64,000 nucleotides of DNA from Holothuria scabra. Lineage: Eukaryota > Echinodermata > Holothuroidea > Aspidochirotida > Holothuriidae. The stretch is taken from contig CM074179.1 of the NCBI GenBank assembly GCA_037179385.1, positions 29,580,046-29,644,045 on the forward strand, read 5' to 3'. This document shows, one piece after another, positions 11,353-21,370 of this stretch. Numbering within the stretch: the first letter of the stretch is position 1; the number at the start of each line of letters is the position of its first letter. The translations under genes were made by a program, and so were the position numbers. The notes beneath the pieces were generated by a model, which saw only the letters and a program-made list of their open reading frames with translations, had not been told where the DNA came from and did not search any database.

Positions 11353-12738
11353 AGAATGGGTAATATTTTTATTTCTACTTTTGGGGTTGAAAAGTTGTTG
11401 AAAAACCTAAAGGTTAGCAAAGCCATGGGACCTGACAACATACACCCATGGGTTCTCAGAGAGCTTGCAACTGATCTAGCACCAATGATCAGTCATCTTT
11501 TCCAGCAGTCAATTACCAGTGGTCACATTCCCAGGGACTGGAAAAGTGCAAATGTTTGTCCGATTTTTAAGAAAAATGATAGCTCTCTCCCATCCAACTA
11601 TCGCCCTGTTTCTCTGACTTGTATTTGCTGTAAGTTGTTGGAGCATATCATCTGCTCAAATTTGATGGATCACTATGAAGTGAATAAAATCCTTTCCACT
11701 AATCAGCATGCTTTCAGAAAAAACCACAGTTGTGATACTCAGTTGGTGTCTGTTATTAATGATTGGGCATCGGCCTTGGATAAAAATAAACAGGTCGACG
11801 TCTTTATTTTAGATTTCAAGGAGGCCTTCGACACTGTCCCCCATGAACTTCTCAAGACAAAGTTATATTCTTTAGGGGTCTCTAGACAAATTGTTAATTG
11901 GGTGGATAACTTCCTTTCTGATCGCTCACAATCTGTTGTTGTAAATGGTACAAAATCTGCTCCTGCTCCTGTTCTTTCTGGTGTTCCTCAGGGGTCTGTT
12001 CTAGGTCCATTTCTCTTTCTGTCTTATATACTGTAAACGATAGTGTCGAAGCTCCTTCTTCTGAAGTCAGCTTGTTCGCTGATGATTGTGTTTGTTATAG
12101 TCATTGAAGATCAAAGTGACTGCAGCGTTCTACAGAGAGACATTACTCACCTGGGCCAATGGGCCAAAACCTGGGGCATGAGAATTCATCCGGCAAAGTG
12201 CAATGTTATGTCTGTTACTAGGAGATATAATACCAGATTTTTTACGTATACTCTCCATGGTGCTAAGCTGAAGAGGGTGGACTCTATTAAGTATTTGGGG
12301 GTGACCATTACTAAAAATCTCAATTGGAGTAAGCACATACAGTCTGTTTGTAATAAAGGAAATAAGGTCCTTGGTCTGCTGCGCAGGAACCTTTCTTTTT
12401 GTTCCAAGGAAGTTAAATTGGCAGCCTATAAGGGTTTGATAAGGCCTTCATTAGAGTATGCTTGTTCCGTTTGGGATCCAAATCAGGTTTCACTTCAAGA
12501 TAAACTAGAGGGAGTACAAAGAAGATCTGCTCGGTTTATAGCCAATGAGTACTACTCCCGTGATGTTGGATCAATGACTGCCCTTTTGAAAGATCTCGGT
12601 CTTGGCATGCTTTCTGATCGCCGCAGGCGTTGTAGGCTTCAAATCCTCGCCAAAGGTATCTACGGCCAAGCTAATATCCCTCTGTCTGACCTTTTTAAAC
12701 CCATCCGTATTACTCGTAATATGCATGCTTTGCACTGA
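11353..12738 (+). pseudogene. Reverse transcriptase and C-terminal region of the retrotransposon
   Basis: Segment one (to 12036) carries KAMGPDNIHPWVL, NYRPVSLT, the motif-A aspartate in LDFKEAFDTV (11809-11838) and GVPQGSVLGPFLFL just before its stop. The second catalytic block, FADD (12075-12086), lies in a different frame between about 12037 and 12102. From 12103 the reading returns to the first frame as IEDQSDCSVLQRD and runs through KYLGVTI, LIRPSLEYACSVWDP and LEGVQRRSARFI to a TGA at 12738. All conserved blocks can be recognised, but the catalytic core is split over two frames, so no active enzyme can be made. Confidence 0.88.
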
Positions 12739-13130
12739 CACTTACAAAATTTGTACAATATGCGCCGGGCATAGTGCTCAGTGCAGCCTGGTCAGTGAAA
12801 TAGGGATAAACTTTTATGTCAATTAATTGACCGGGGGGGGGGGGGAGTATGACAACTTTCTCCTCATCTAGGGAAGGGTTGAATAAATCAGGAACTGGAA
12901 CGAGAAAGGATAGCGAAAGGATAGCGAAGAAGAAATATGAAATAGGCCTATAGGACAAAACAAGAATAAGAATTTGGAATAGAAAAGAGGAAGGAAATAA
13001 ACACACTTGACATGAAAAACAAGAAACAGAGAGAAGAGATGCGTTCAGTAAGGATACCAATAGATGATTCACATGATATTGTTCAATCAAGTTTGGTTTG
13101 CAGCAGAGTTATGAGAGAGTAAATAACGTA
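12739..13130. other. Retrotransposon 3' flank and spacer, no gene
   Basis: Contains a possible retrotransposon 3' untranslated tail to about 12830, then 13 G at 12833-12845 and purine-rich DNA (AGCGAAAGGATAGCGAAGAAG). I see no gene. A 126-codon minus-strand open frame at 12710-13090 has no recognisable domain. Confidence 0.45.
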
Positions 13131-13380
13131 CGGCATATGATCAAGTGGTTAAAGCATCCGACTTCAGGCGCGAGTACATGGATTGGGGGCTTACACCCCA
13201 GCCCTCTCTTTTTCGCCACATCAACAACAAAACATATGGAAAATTAGCAGTGCAGCTCCCTCTTACCCCTGTTTTCTCTTAGGTCAGCCCCCCCCCCCCT
13301 TTTCTTGAATGTGCGAATCCGCGCCTGGACTTGCAGTTGGGAGGTCAGGAGTTCGAGTATTGTCCTGGTCATACTGAAGA
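13131..13380 (+). repeat. tRNA-derived SINE-like sequence, split by a small insertion
   Basis: ATGATCAAGTGGTTAAAGCATCCGACTT at 13137-13164 resembles the D arm and anticodon 5' side of a tRNA (A-box-like TGATCAAGTGG). After an interruption the sequence resumes as GACTTGCAGTTGGGAGGTC at 13328 and has a B-box-like AGTTCGAGTA at 13350. Joined across the insert it reads as one degenerate tRNA-like head. Both boxes deviate from consensus, so it is probably a decayed Pol III promoter. Confidence 0.4.
13165..13327. mobile_element. 163-bp insertion with CAGGCGCG ends and GACTT target duplication
   Basis: CAGGCGCG at the left and CGCGCCTG at the right form an 8-bp terminal inverted repeat. GACTT is found on both sides (13160-13164 and 13328-13332). 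A 12-C tract is at 13288-13299. Removing it restores a continuous tRNA-like sequence, which supports a real insertion. The short TSD (5 rather than 8 bp) leaves the superfamily open. Confidence 0.58.
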
Positions 13381-13454
13381 CTGTAAAAAACACAGCGTAA
13401 AGCAATTGAGTAGGAAAAACAAGCCAGTTAGTCACAACTGGAAAAGCTAGTCCG

Positions 13455-14077
13455 CATATCGAAAAGTTTTATACAAAAACGATCATTTGCTCATTCTATA
13501 TCAAAATTTTTTAAATGTTCTAATTAAGGTAAGCTAAATCGGTTATGCTTTGGAATGATATGTCAAGATGAGAGGAACTCATGAAATGCCGATTTTCATT
13601 CAAAATACTTGATTTTTGACGATTTTGACGATAATTTGGGGAATTTCCCCAAATTAATGGGCCATTTTATGCCTTTACTACAAGCGTTTTACGACAAAAA
13701 TATAGATCCAAATAAAAGCAATTCTTCTCCTCCTGTTACCTGTGACATGCAGCTCACAGAAACGCGTTTAGCTGTGTCAATATATTTGTGGAAAGAAGTG
13801 TTAATCCTCTAAATTATGTAAAATTGGGATGAAAAACGTTTTTTAGCCCATAGACATCAAATCCCATAAATTAATGATTTACGACAAAAGTAAGGGGGGT
13901 GTCCAGTCAAAAAAGCATTCACTAGAGTTTGCAATAGTATGAACATCACAAATCCAGTTTAGCCAGACCTTAAGACACAACCCCGAATACTACATGAAGC
14001 GAAAAACCTAAAAAAGCAAAATGCGCCCGCACACTGTAACGCATTTGGGAGGTTTGTGATCAAAACTTTTCGATATG
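13455..14077. mobile_element. CATATCG-ended inverted-repeat element, copy 2
   Basis: The ends CATATCGAAAAGTTTT and AAAACTTTTCGATATG match in inverse orientation. The 623-bp body aligns with 3426-3997, including the shared ACGATCATTTGCTCATT, GGGGAATTTCCCC-like and ACACTGTAACGCATTTG segments. Flanks TAGTCCG and TGGCGGC show no duplication, as in copy 1. Copy 2 is longer by several short insertions. No coding sequence is recognised. Confidence 0.65.
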
Positions 14078-14149
14078 TGGCGGCTCGACATAAACCAATT
14101 GGTTAGAAGCTAGCCATATGGGCCGTTATGTAAAACTCCGTCCATCTAA

Positions 14150-14450
14150 CCGACTTTAGAGGAAAGGCCTCAATGGACACTCCTTACGGCCAAGCAGAAC
14201 TAAATTCCCATTGAGGTCTTTTGTCCAAATTAACCAAAAGGTTTCAACAGTTTCCAAATGGTAACGGGTTTCCAAAAGGGTTTGGTTTATAAAAAGGGTA
14301 ATTTTATAATTCCCTTTGAGTTTTGACCAATTTCCATCATCTACCAAAGGGACTGCCCTTTAAATGAAAAGGGTATTTACAAAAGGTATCACTTGAAACC
14401 CTTTGGGTTCAAAGGGTTAAACCCAAAAGGGTTCCAATTTTCAGCTGGGC
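14150..14450. repeat. Low-copy-word repeat rich in AAAGGG / CCCTTT
   Basis: The hexamers AAAGGG, AAGGGT and CCCTTT recur in both orientations, often paired as short palindromes, for example AAACCCTTTGGG followed by TTCAAAGGGTTAAACCC at 14396-14423. This resembles the word-built interiors of the CACTCT family, but I could not define its ends. There is no coding signal. Confidence 0.4.
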
Positions 14451-17401
14451 TGCCAAAAAACTTTTACTATACCTTAAGCTGTAAAGTATAATCTCTTCTA
14501 GTGAGCATGCCTGCATGATTTTGAACCAGCGTCGAAACTCCATGAAGCCTTGGCCGTTCACTCCAAGTATAAGTTCAAACTATACGATCTATCATCAAAG
14601 AACCAATCTCAAGTGCGAGAAACTTAGCATCATGTAGTAGAACTGATCACCAGCATCTCTGTCAGCCAGGAAAAAAGGGAACCGATCGTGGGGAAAAGCT
14701 TACAAAATGTGAAAATACCGACCGGGGTGAGAGCTGTACTGTATCAATACATTATCTTCTGTCAGATGGAGAGGGGCCCAAGATTCCTAGAGATATAATC
14801 ACAACAACCAGTGGTTCGAACCTGCCATGTACTTATTCATAACGCTTGATTTTGCATGTGTTTTATAGGTAAACATTTCATTTGGAACCCTTTGAGCACA
14901 ATTGGTTTGAAATGGTAGGCCTACCTTTCGAAAAGTAAAAAGAAGAAAAAAAAAAAACTTTTTTAAGCATAGGAGTAGGAAGCGGGGGCTGGGGGAGAAA
15001 GCTCCCCCCCCCCCCAGTGAAAAATGAGGTGCGGAAGCATGCTTCCGCTCCCCCACTTCCCGTGAGTCAGAAACCCCTTTTTTAATTTTCCAAATCTCAA
15101 AAAACAGCGAAATTTCCGGCGCGCTTTGCTCGCCGCATTATGCAACATAAAACGCGCTAGTTCTCACTAAACTTTTCTGAGCTCTGGACATAACTTGAAC
15201 AAAATCGGATATTTAAATTACCATTGTGACACCACATCATTAAGAGACACCGGCAGCTATGTTGCTATTTTTGTGACCTGTCTTTCATAACATTCCAATT
15301 TTTCTACAATTAAAGTTCTTGATTTTGAAATATTTTGTCTAAAAGGACAACAAAATTTGGGAAACTTTTGAAATGTCATCGGGATCTGCGGGCCTGAGGG
15401 GTCGCGATTTTTCAAAATTTTGTATGCGCTCAGCGCCAATTGAAGATAGTCTCTCGAGAAAGACCGTTCCAGGCAGGGAAGCTTTGGCCTACCGTAGTCA
15501 AATGTTCTCATACACACCGCATGCGGGACATCGAATCCAAAGTAGCGCTTGCAGTGACCTTCCGTATATCTTTGCCGCACCCGCACCAAGTTCAAACGAG
15601 TTTCAAGGATTGAATTTGTATCTGACTTTTGACGGAATCGAATTCAGTCATAATTAGACACCAAATGATCTTAAACCAAGGAAGTCGGTCCAGCTTTAGT
15701 AAAGTTATGCTCAACCGACTGAAACTAAGATTAAAAATGCGGAAATAGAAGGTAAAAAATTTTTCAAGTTGATATATTTAAAAAAAACAAAAAATATCGG
15801 GTACCGTCATTTCAAAAAATCCACAAAGGCGTAGGCTACGGGAAGAGGCGGATCCTGTTTGCCGTGAACTGAATATAAGTTCAAGTCCTATATTTTGCCC
15901 GTATGTCAACACGGTCCGCTGCAGGCCGAACTGACTAGCTGCAGGCTACCCCTTGCCCATAAATATATGTAAATGTCAGTGCCCTGAAATAAGCACTCCC
16001 CCTGCTCTGTGAGGAGTGCAGCCCCCCTACCCCACCTGAAAGGTCTACGCCTAGTAGCAAAGATGCCAGGTCTGAATTGCGATTTTCTTTTGAAAAACCT
16101 GCTCCTGTCTAAAGCTATCGGCCATTTCATGACACCCAGTCTCCAGGGGCAGGAATTTCTGATGAGATTTTGTGCCAGAAAGATCGAAATTTTAATGCAT
16201 GGCTACTTTGTCGAGTGTCACAACAAGCATTTCATCGGGAAAGGGCTGATGCTTTTACAAAATGTGGCCAGTGTACCGTTTTCAGTTTGGCACTAGTACT
16301 GAGCTCAGAGGCATATTGGGACCAGAAAATTTAGTACGCGAATTCCGATATTTTTTCGGAAGGGAAACCGTTCCCAGTCGCTAATAACAGCTCGACCACC
16401 AAATTTTAAGTAAGCTTGTAGCGGTTTAGGATTTTTAGATAGCATGTAAGTTACTGCTAAGCCGAATTAAAGCTACAACTATTCCATATAACTTAAGAAC
16501 CAACACACCCCAAGATGCCAGTGCCTATTAGAACCTTTTACACGAAATAAAGCTTGGTGACATTCTCGCCCGTATTCGTATTGTTAATCTTCCAGATTTC
16601 GACGTTCCTCGATACAAAAATGATACTAGATGGGTTGAAGGGTATTATTCTTTTTTCAGAGATCGGAGTGACCCAGATTATACAATTTGGATCGGTATCC
16701 AGCTCGAGTTACTCATTCGCAGTTAACGTTACGCGCGAAACCGACGTAGCAGGGACATAAACAGTTCCTCGTTCGCGAAAAAGTGTCCTTTTTCTTTCCA
16801 CATCTTTTTACCAATTTTAATCCCACGTACCCAAAATAACATTTAAATTTGTTTAATTTTTCATAAATTTAACATTACAGCGCATTTCAGATAATTAAAG
16901 TGCCTTTGGAACATGATTAGAGGCTGCAGCTGTAGTTTTAGTGCTGTTCTAGGAAAAGTTTACGTAAACGTGGAAGTTGTGTGTCTAATTCACCTTCGCC
17001 AGATTTTGAATTTAAAGGGATATTTTTACTTATTTTTTCTTGATCCATAGGCCAAACGGATCGCTTGTGGTGATTGCATGGGTTATTATTTCATCTTTTT
17101 CCATCGATTCGTATTTTTTTCAATCAGACCCTCCGAAGTGCGTCACGAAGTAACACGAAAAAGCAGGACAGATTTTGGTCTATTAGTCACCCTAAGCCCG
17201 TAGAATTTATTACCAATTCTCTTAGGGCCTGACCGACCTCACGGCGCGTACGTGGTGTACTAATGTACTTAACTGGATGTCTCACCGTATTTTGAAAGAA
17301 GAAGAAGAATGCATTTGTGATCAAACCAGTAAAAGAAATGAAATGATCCTCCTCGTCACCTCGTGATACTGAGATGGGGTTGTTGTGGAATTAAATTGTA
17401 T
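14451..17401. other. No gene supported
   Basis: AT-rich DNA with a 12-C tract at 15004-15015 next to a short G/C-rich hairpin-like stretch (14985-15062), and a GCGCGCTTTGCTCG word at 15120. Open frames up to 112 codons (15257-15595 minus, 15373-15657 plus) overlap each other and carry no domain I know. A (GAA)n-like stretch is at 17300-17310. Confidence 0.45.
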
Positions 17402-17416
17402 CCGCTACCTGACTTC

Positions 17417-17600
17417 AGGTAGCGGGCCCCTAACTATAAGTCTCATTGACTTACACACTAAATTAGGTTACTTCTGTGCCCCTAGCTCCCAGTAGAAGTT
17501 TTCAACTAGGACATGCCACCCCTCTGATCGAAGCTCACAATCTCGGCTTTCACGGCACTTTCAAATTTCCATACCATGACCATTGAGCTAAAGAGCTTTG
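17417..17600. repeat. Partial copy of the AGGTAGCGG element
   Basis: Starts AGGTAGCGGGCCCCTAACTATAAG and runs about 184 bases in close similarity to 18588-18780, then diverges before a right end. Just upstream, 17402-17412 (CCGCTACCTGA) is the perfect reverse complement of 17415-17425, separated by CT, so the left end sits in a 24-base palindrome. The copy is truncated or rearranged. Confidence 0.55.
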
Positions 17601-18072
17601 AATGATAGGTATGCAAATTGGGGTCTTGTATGCAAGTATGTCTTGTATGCTTGAAGCAATAAACTGAGATTGCGTCTGGATGAGGACGTCTGGGTGTTTT
17701 AGACAGTTATGGGAGGGGCATAAGCATGCGGGTTGTAATTGTTTGATGTCAATGGATTAGACCTTTAACTGCCGTCTAACTTTTTTAACTCGAACTTTTC
17801 GGGAGAGTGGGAAATGTGCTAGGTTAAATATTAGGAACTCTCAAGTAGAATTTCAGATTTTTTCAACCGCCGTCGCTGTAACTTTTCTTTTCAATTTTTG
17901 GCCGGGGGGGGGGTGGGGGGTGAGGCACTCTTGAATCTGCTCATTCTAAGAAATTGTATTTCCACCCATAATCCCCACAGTATATCATTCATACATTATT
18001 GTGAAATACATATATTCATTACATTTTTCAAAACCGTCAGGTCAGTGGAAATCCTAGCATGCTGTAAGCAGA

Positions 18073-18146
18073 CATGTTTACTAATTCGTCCCTCAGAAAG
18101 CGGGATTCCTGTAAATGGAATCTGGGTGAAGGTTTGCAGACTGTTT
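18073..18146. repeat. 74-bp direct repeat, copy 1
   Basis: CATGTTTACTAATTCGTCCCTCA through CAGACTGTTT is repeated at 18514-18587 with few changes. In this copy the sequence continues GCGTTTCAAC, whereas the second copy is cut off by the element starting at 18588. This is therefore the uninterrupted version of the site. Confidence 0.6.
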
Positions 18147-18513
18147 GCGTTTCAACTACTAAATTCAAAAATAAAAAAATCTTACTTTCGCTCAAATAAA
18201 TAAAACTATATGAGTCTTTCAACGGCTTCAATGCTGGGCAGTCGACGTTTCCAACTAAGTTACATGGCATACCTGCAGGTAGCCTGCCAACTTTCTATCG
18301 AATCTCATTTACAACCACCAAAGATGACGTCACGACAAAAATTAAAATACTGAATTATATCTCGCGTAATAGATAATATCTGTGAATCCAACGAACGACC
18401 TGGTACACATTTTCCCCCTACAAAAGCTAATAAGGTTGTTCGCCGTTCGTTGTATCAGTTGTATGTACCAAAATGCACTATTCATACTTGTTTCGTGCAC
18501 CACGTGACCATCT

Positions 18514-18587
18514 CATGTTTACTAATTCGTCCCTCAATATGCGGGATTCCTGTAAATGGAATCTGGGTGAAGGTTTCCAGACTGTTT
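18514..18587. repeat. 74-bp direct repeat, copy 2, ending at an element boundary
   Basis: Matches 18073-18146 and ends exactly at the first base of the AGGTAGCGG element, which supports that boundary independently of the terminal inverted repeat. Confidence 0.6.
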
Positions 18588-19053
18588 AGGTAGCGGGCCA
18601 CTAATTATAAGTCCCATTGACTAACACACTAAATTAGGCTACTTCCGTGCTCCCTAGCTCCCCGTAGAAGTTTTCAACCAGGACATGCCACCCTCTGATC
18701 GAAGCTCACAATCTCAGCTTTCGTGGCACTTTCAAATTTCTATACCATGACCATTGAAATTTTGAGCTAGAGAGCCTTGCGATGTTTTTCCCGCCATCAT
18801 AGTTGTACTCAAAAACGGCATTTCACAGAGCAGAGTAATACAATAAAAAAAATGGCACTAAAAGTGGTCAGGCTGCCTTGAATTTTGCATAGTATGTATT
18901 TCAACTCTTTGTCTACAAAATCCAAATGCGAAAATGATCATATTTTATAAGTAACACAGTGAGAAACAACATCCCATAATTTTTTTTATGGCGCCTTGTC
19001 TGTCAGTAAACATTTTCCCAGACATGAGTATTGGAGTTAGTGGTCCGCTACCT
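18588..19053. mobile_element. AGGTAGCGG-ended MITE, 466 bp
   Basis: AGGTAGCGGGCCACTAA at the left and TTAGTGGTCCGCTACCT at the right are inverted repeats with 16 of 17 matches. The left boundary coincides with the end of the 74-bp duplicated flank. The right flank (ATATTGAACTG) does not resume the expected host sequence, so a target duplication could not be shown and a rearrangement on the right is possible. No coding sequence. Confidence 0.55.
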
Positions 19054-21370
19054 ATATTGAACTGTCAAGAGACCTTGGCGTATTATGATTTTTAGAGAGA
19101 GCCATCTTTAAGCTACTACAGAGTCTGCTCCGCCGGCTATGGAAATCCCCGATCAAGCGGTTATGTTATTTCTGAACGATGACTTTTGCCAACTTTTGGG
19201 AAGCACGTAATCCGATTTATGTTAAATAGATAAGCGGATGTATGGATACATTCAATGGTAAAGTTGCGTGTTGTGTTCGTACGGCGCTGCAGTGTATGAT
19301 GAATATCGTCGTACAAATACAGACAAAAACAGCCTCACAGAGGGTTATTACTCTAGTACTAGATGTGGAAACTATTTAATGCAGTTTGGCTACACGCCAG
19401 CTCAATGCCAACGTTGGAGTAAATGATCAATTTAGACTTCTAGTTCTTCAGGAAAGGTAAGATATTCTAGATTCTAACTGGGCGATATGCAATTTAAAAC
19501 AAAAATTTCATCATTAGGTGTAACTCGAAAATGAAAATGTGCTGTTAGCAGTCGTGGCCAGTCAACTAGACGTTGTTTATATAGTTTTGTTTTGGGATAA
19601 AGTCTTTTTATGATTATGGTTAAGTAAAATGGACGGGGTGAATATTTTTATTTTTTATCGTCTTTTAAATTTTTATTGTAACATATAGTTCACTGTGTAG
19701 CAGGCTATAAGCATGTTCTCTTGTCGAGCCCAAAGCGTTCGTCCCTGTGGGTGGTGGTCTAGGACAAGAAGCCCCCGGAAGTTCTGAGGTTTAAACCGTA
19801 TCTCTGGAGAGAACTAAACCCATGGAGAGGTATATAACGTAATTTTTACGGTTGAACCAAATCCTAACTGAACTAACGTAGGGATGGGGTAAGTGGGGGA
19901 CAAGGACAAAATCAAGGGGGAAAAGCCCCCCCCCCCCCCCCGTAGAACAGTGCGACTTTGTTTATCCGTTCTTGGGTACCAAAATTCCGACAACGTACGC
20001 TCACGAAATGTAGTTTACATGAAACCGTCACACTCCAGCTCCGTTAGGGTATCCAGCGATCAATTTTGTGCTTGGTTGGATCAGCGGGATCAGAGGGGAA
20101 GCCCCATCAAAATCCTTATCCCCGCTGGTCCCAACGAAATTTGAACGAAAAAATATATTGACCAAAATGTGATTAAGAAAATTTTTTGAATGTTTACCAG
20201 TTGCATTGATGATAAGTTACTGAAATATTATGAAGAGACCAAAATTATATAGTAAAACAATCAAGTAAAACGAGAATTGAGCAAATTGTTCAGAGAAGTT
20301 CCTATCCTGCAGAGTTTTTAACGAGGTGGACAACAAATTGTCAAACTTGACCCCGATTCATAATGTCCGCCAGTTTAGGGATAACAAGAAAATCAAGAAA
20401 ATATGAGCGAATATGTCACCCTTTGTTGAAATTGCGAACCATGAATAAAAATAGATCATGAGCAGGCTGTTTAACAGAATCAAAAGTCACAAATAAGAAA
20501 ACAAGTACACAACGCAAATTGTCCAATATCAGTAAACAGCCTGGGGGTACGGTGCAGACCACGCACTGAAGTAATGGTGGAACTATTTTACACAGCAAGA
20601 ATCTAGCAGGTCCTTTTTTGGCATGCAGCGTAATTATTTTCATGAATTAATTTTAGATTACACATTTCCGGTCAGCACCGACACAGTCACAGTGTCATAG
20701 TAGAAGTGTACACTCCTCTGTTTGTTTGTTTGTTTGTTTGTTTTATTAAAGAACATTTAGCTGAAATTCATATGGCTGCAGAGAGACTAACTGTGCTTTA
20801 ATTTTTTTCACTTGTCAAACTGTTGTGTCGAACATTACGTTAATAGGAATAGGACCTCGCTGTGGGGAAGTTTGTTAAGTTCCCATGCTATTCATGCAAT
20901 CACATTCTAATAATATGGGGTTGTTGAGGAGAAAACATGCTGTAAAGTTTATAGAAAAGCAAAACACCCATTAATTTGAGGATATGATGTCATTTGTGCT
21001 TGCATCAAGTTCTCATTTTGTTAAAAATGTGACAAATTTACTTGCTCATATCTCGAGAACCACATATCGGATTTCAATAAAAAAAAAATACACCAAAATG
21101 CCAACAGTGCCTCTCTAATATATTAAAACTTTAGATGACCTCGAACCCTCTTTTTAATCGATACCAAATTATCGTGTTGAAGCATATGTAATAATGTAAT
21201 CTAAGTGAAAGGAAATATTTGTTGCCATAAGGAGGCACACTTATCTATAATGGCAACGCTTTTCATTTCTAATCCAGGAACACAACACTGCAACGTAAAC
21301 AATTTTAGGATTCACTATTTTGCACGCAGTGGAACAGACTGTCGTAAGGATAAAGTTGGGGTACATCACG
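19054..21370. other. No gene supported; upstream region of the TRIM-like gene
   Basis: Contains a 16-C tract at 19926-19941 and a (GTTT)n microsatellite at 20720-20743. No TATA box or initiator is convincing in front of the TRIM-like gene, and its 5' untranslated region cannot be bounded. Open frames are below 85 codons and unrecognised. Confidence 0.45.
20720..20743. repeat. (GTTT)n microsatellite
   Basis: Five consecutive GTTT units followed by a T-rich end. Confidence 0.9.

Larger units (their letters stand above)
10257..12738 (+). mobile_element. Degenerate, 5'-truncated CR1/L2/jockey-type non-LTR retrotransposon
   Basis: Endonuclease, linker, reverse transcriptase and C-terminal segments follow in order on the plus strand but in several frames. 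The first recognisable residues (RNDRTLGGGG) lie inside the endonuclease domain, so the 5' end is missing, as usual after incomplete target-primed reverse transcription. Frame changes are needed near 10790, 10940, 11343, 12036 and 12102, so no intact polyprotein exists. Upstream sequence up to 10256 is unrelated AT-rich DNA. The 3' untranslated tail after 12738 has no clear poly(A) or microsatellite end. The element type is sure; the exact clade is not. Confidence 0.88.

Noticed and set aside
21320..21370. 17-codon N-terminal extension of the TRIM-like protein
   Set aside because: It would need a non-ATG start; the ATG at 21371 has better context and starts next to the RING.
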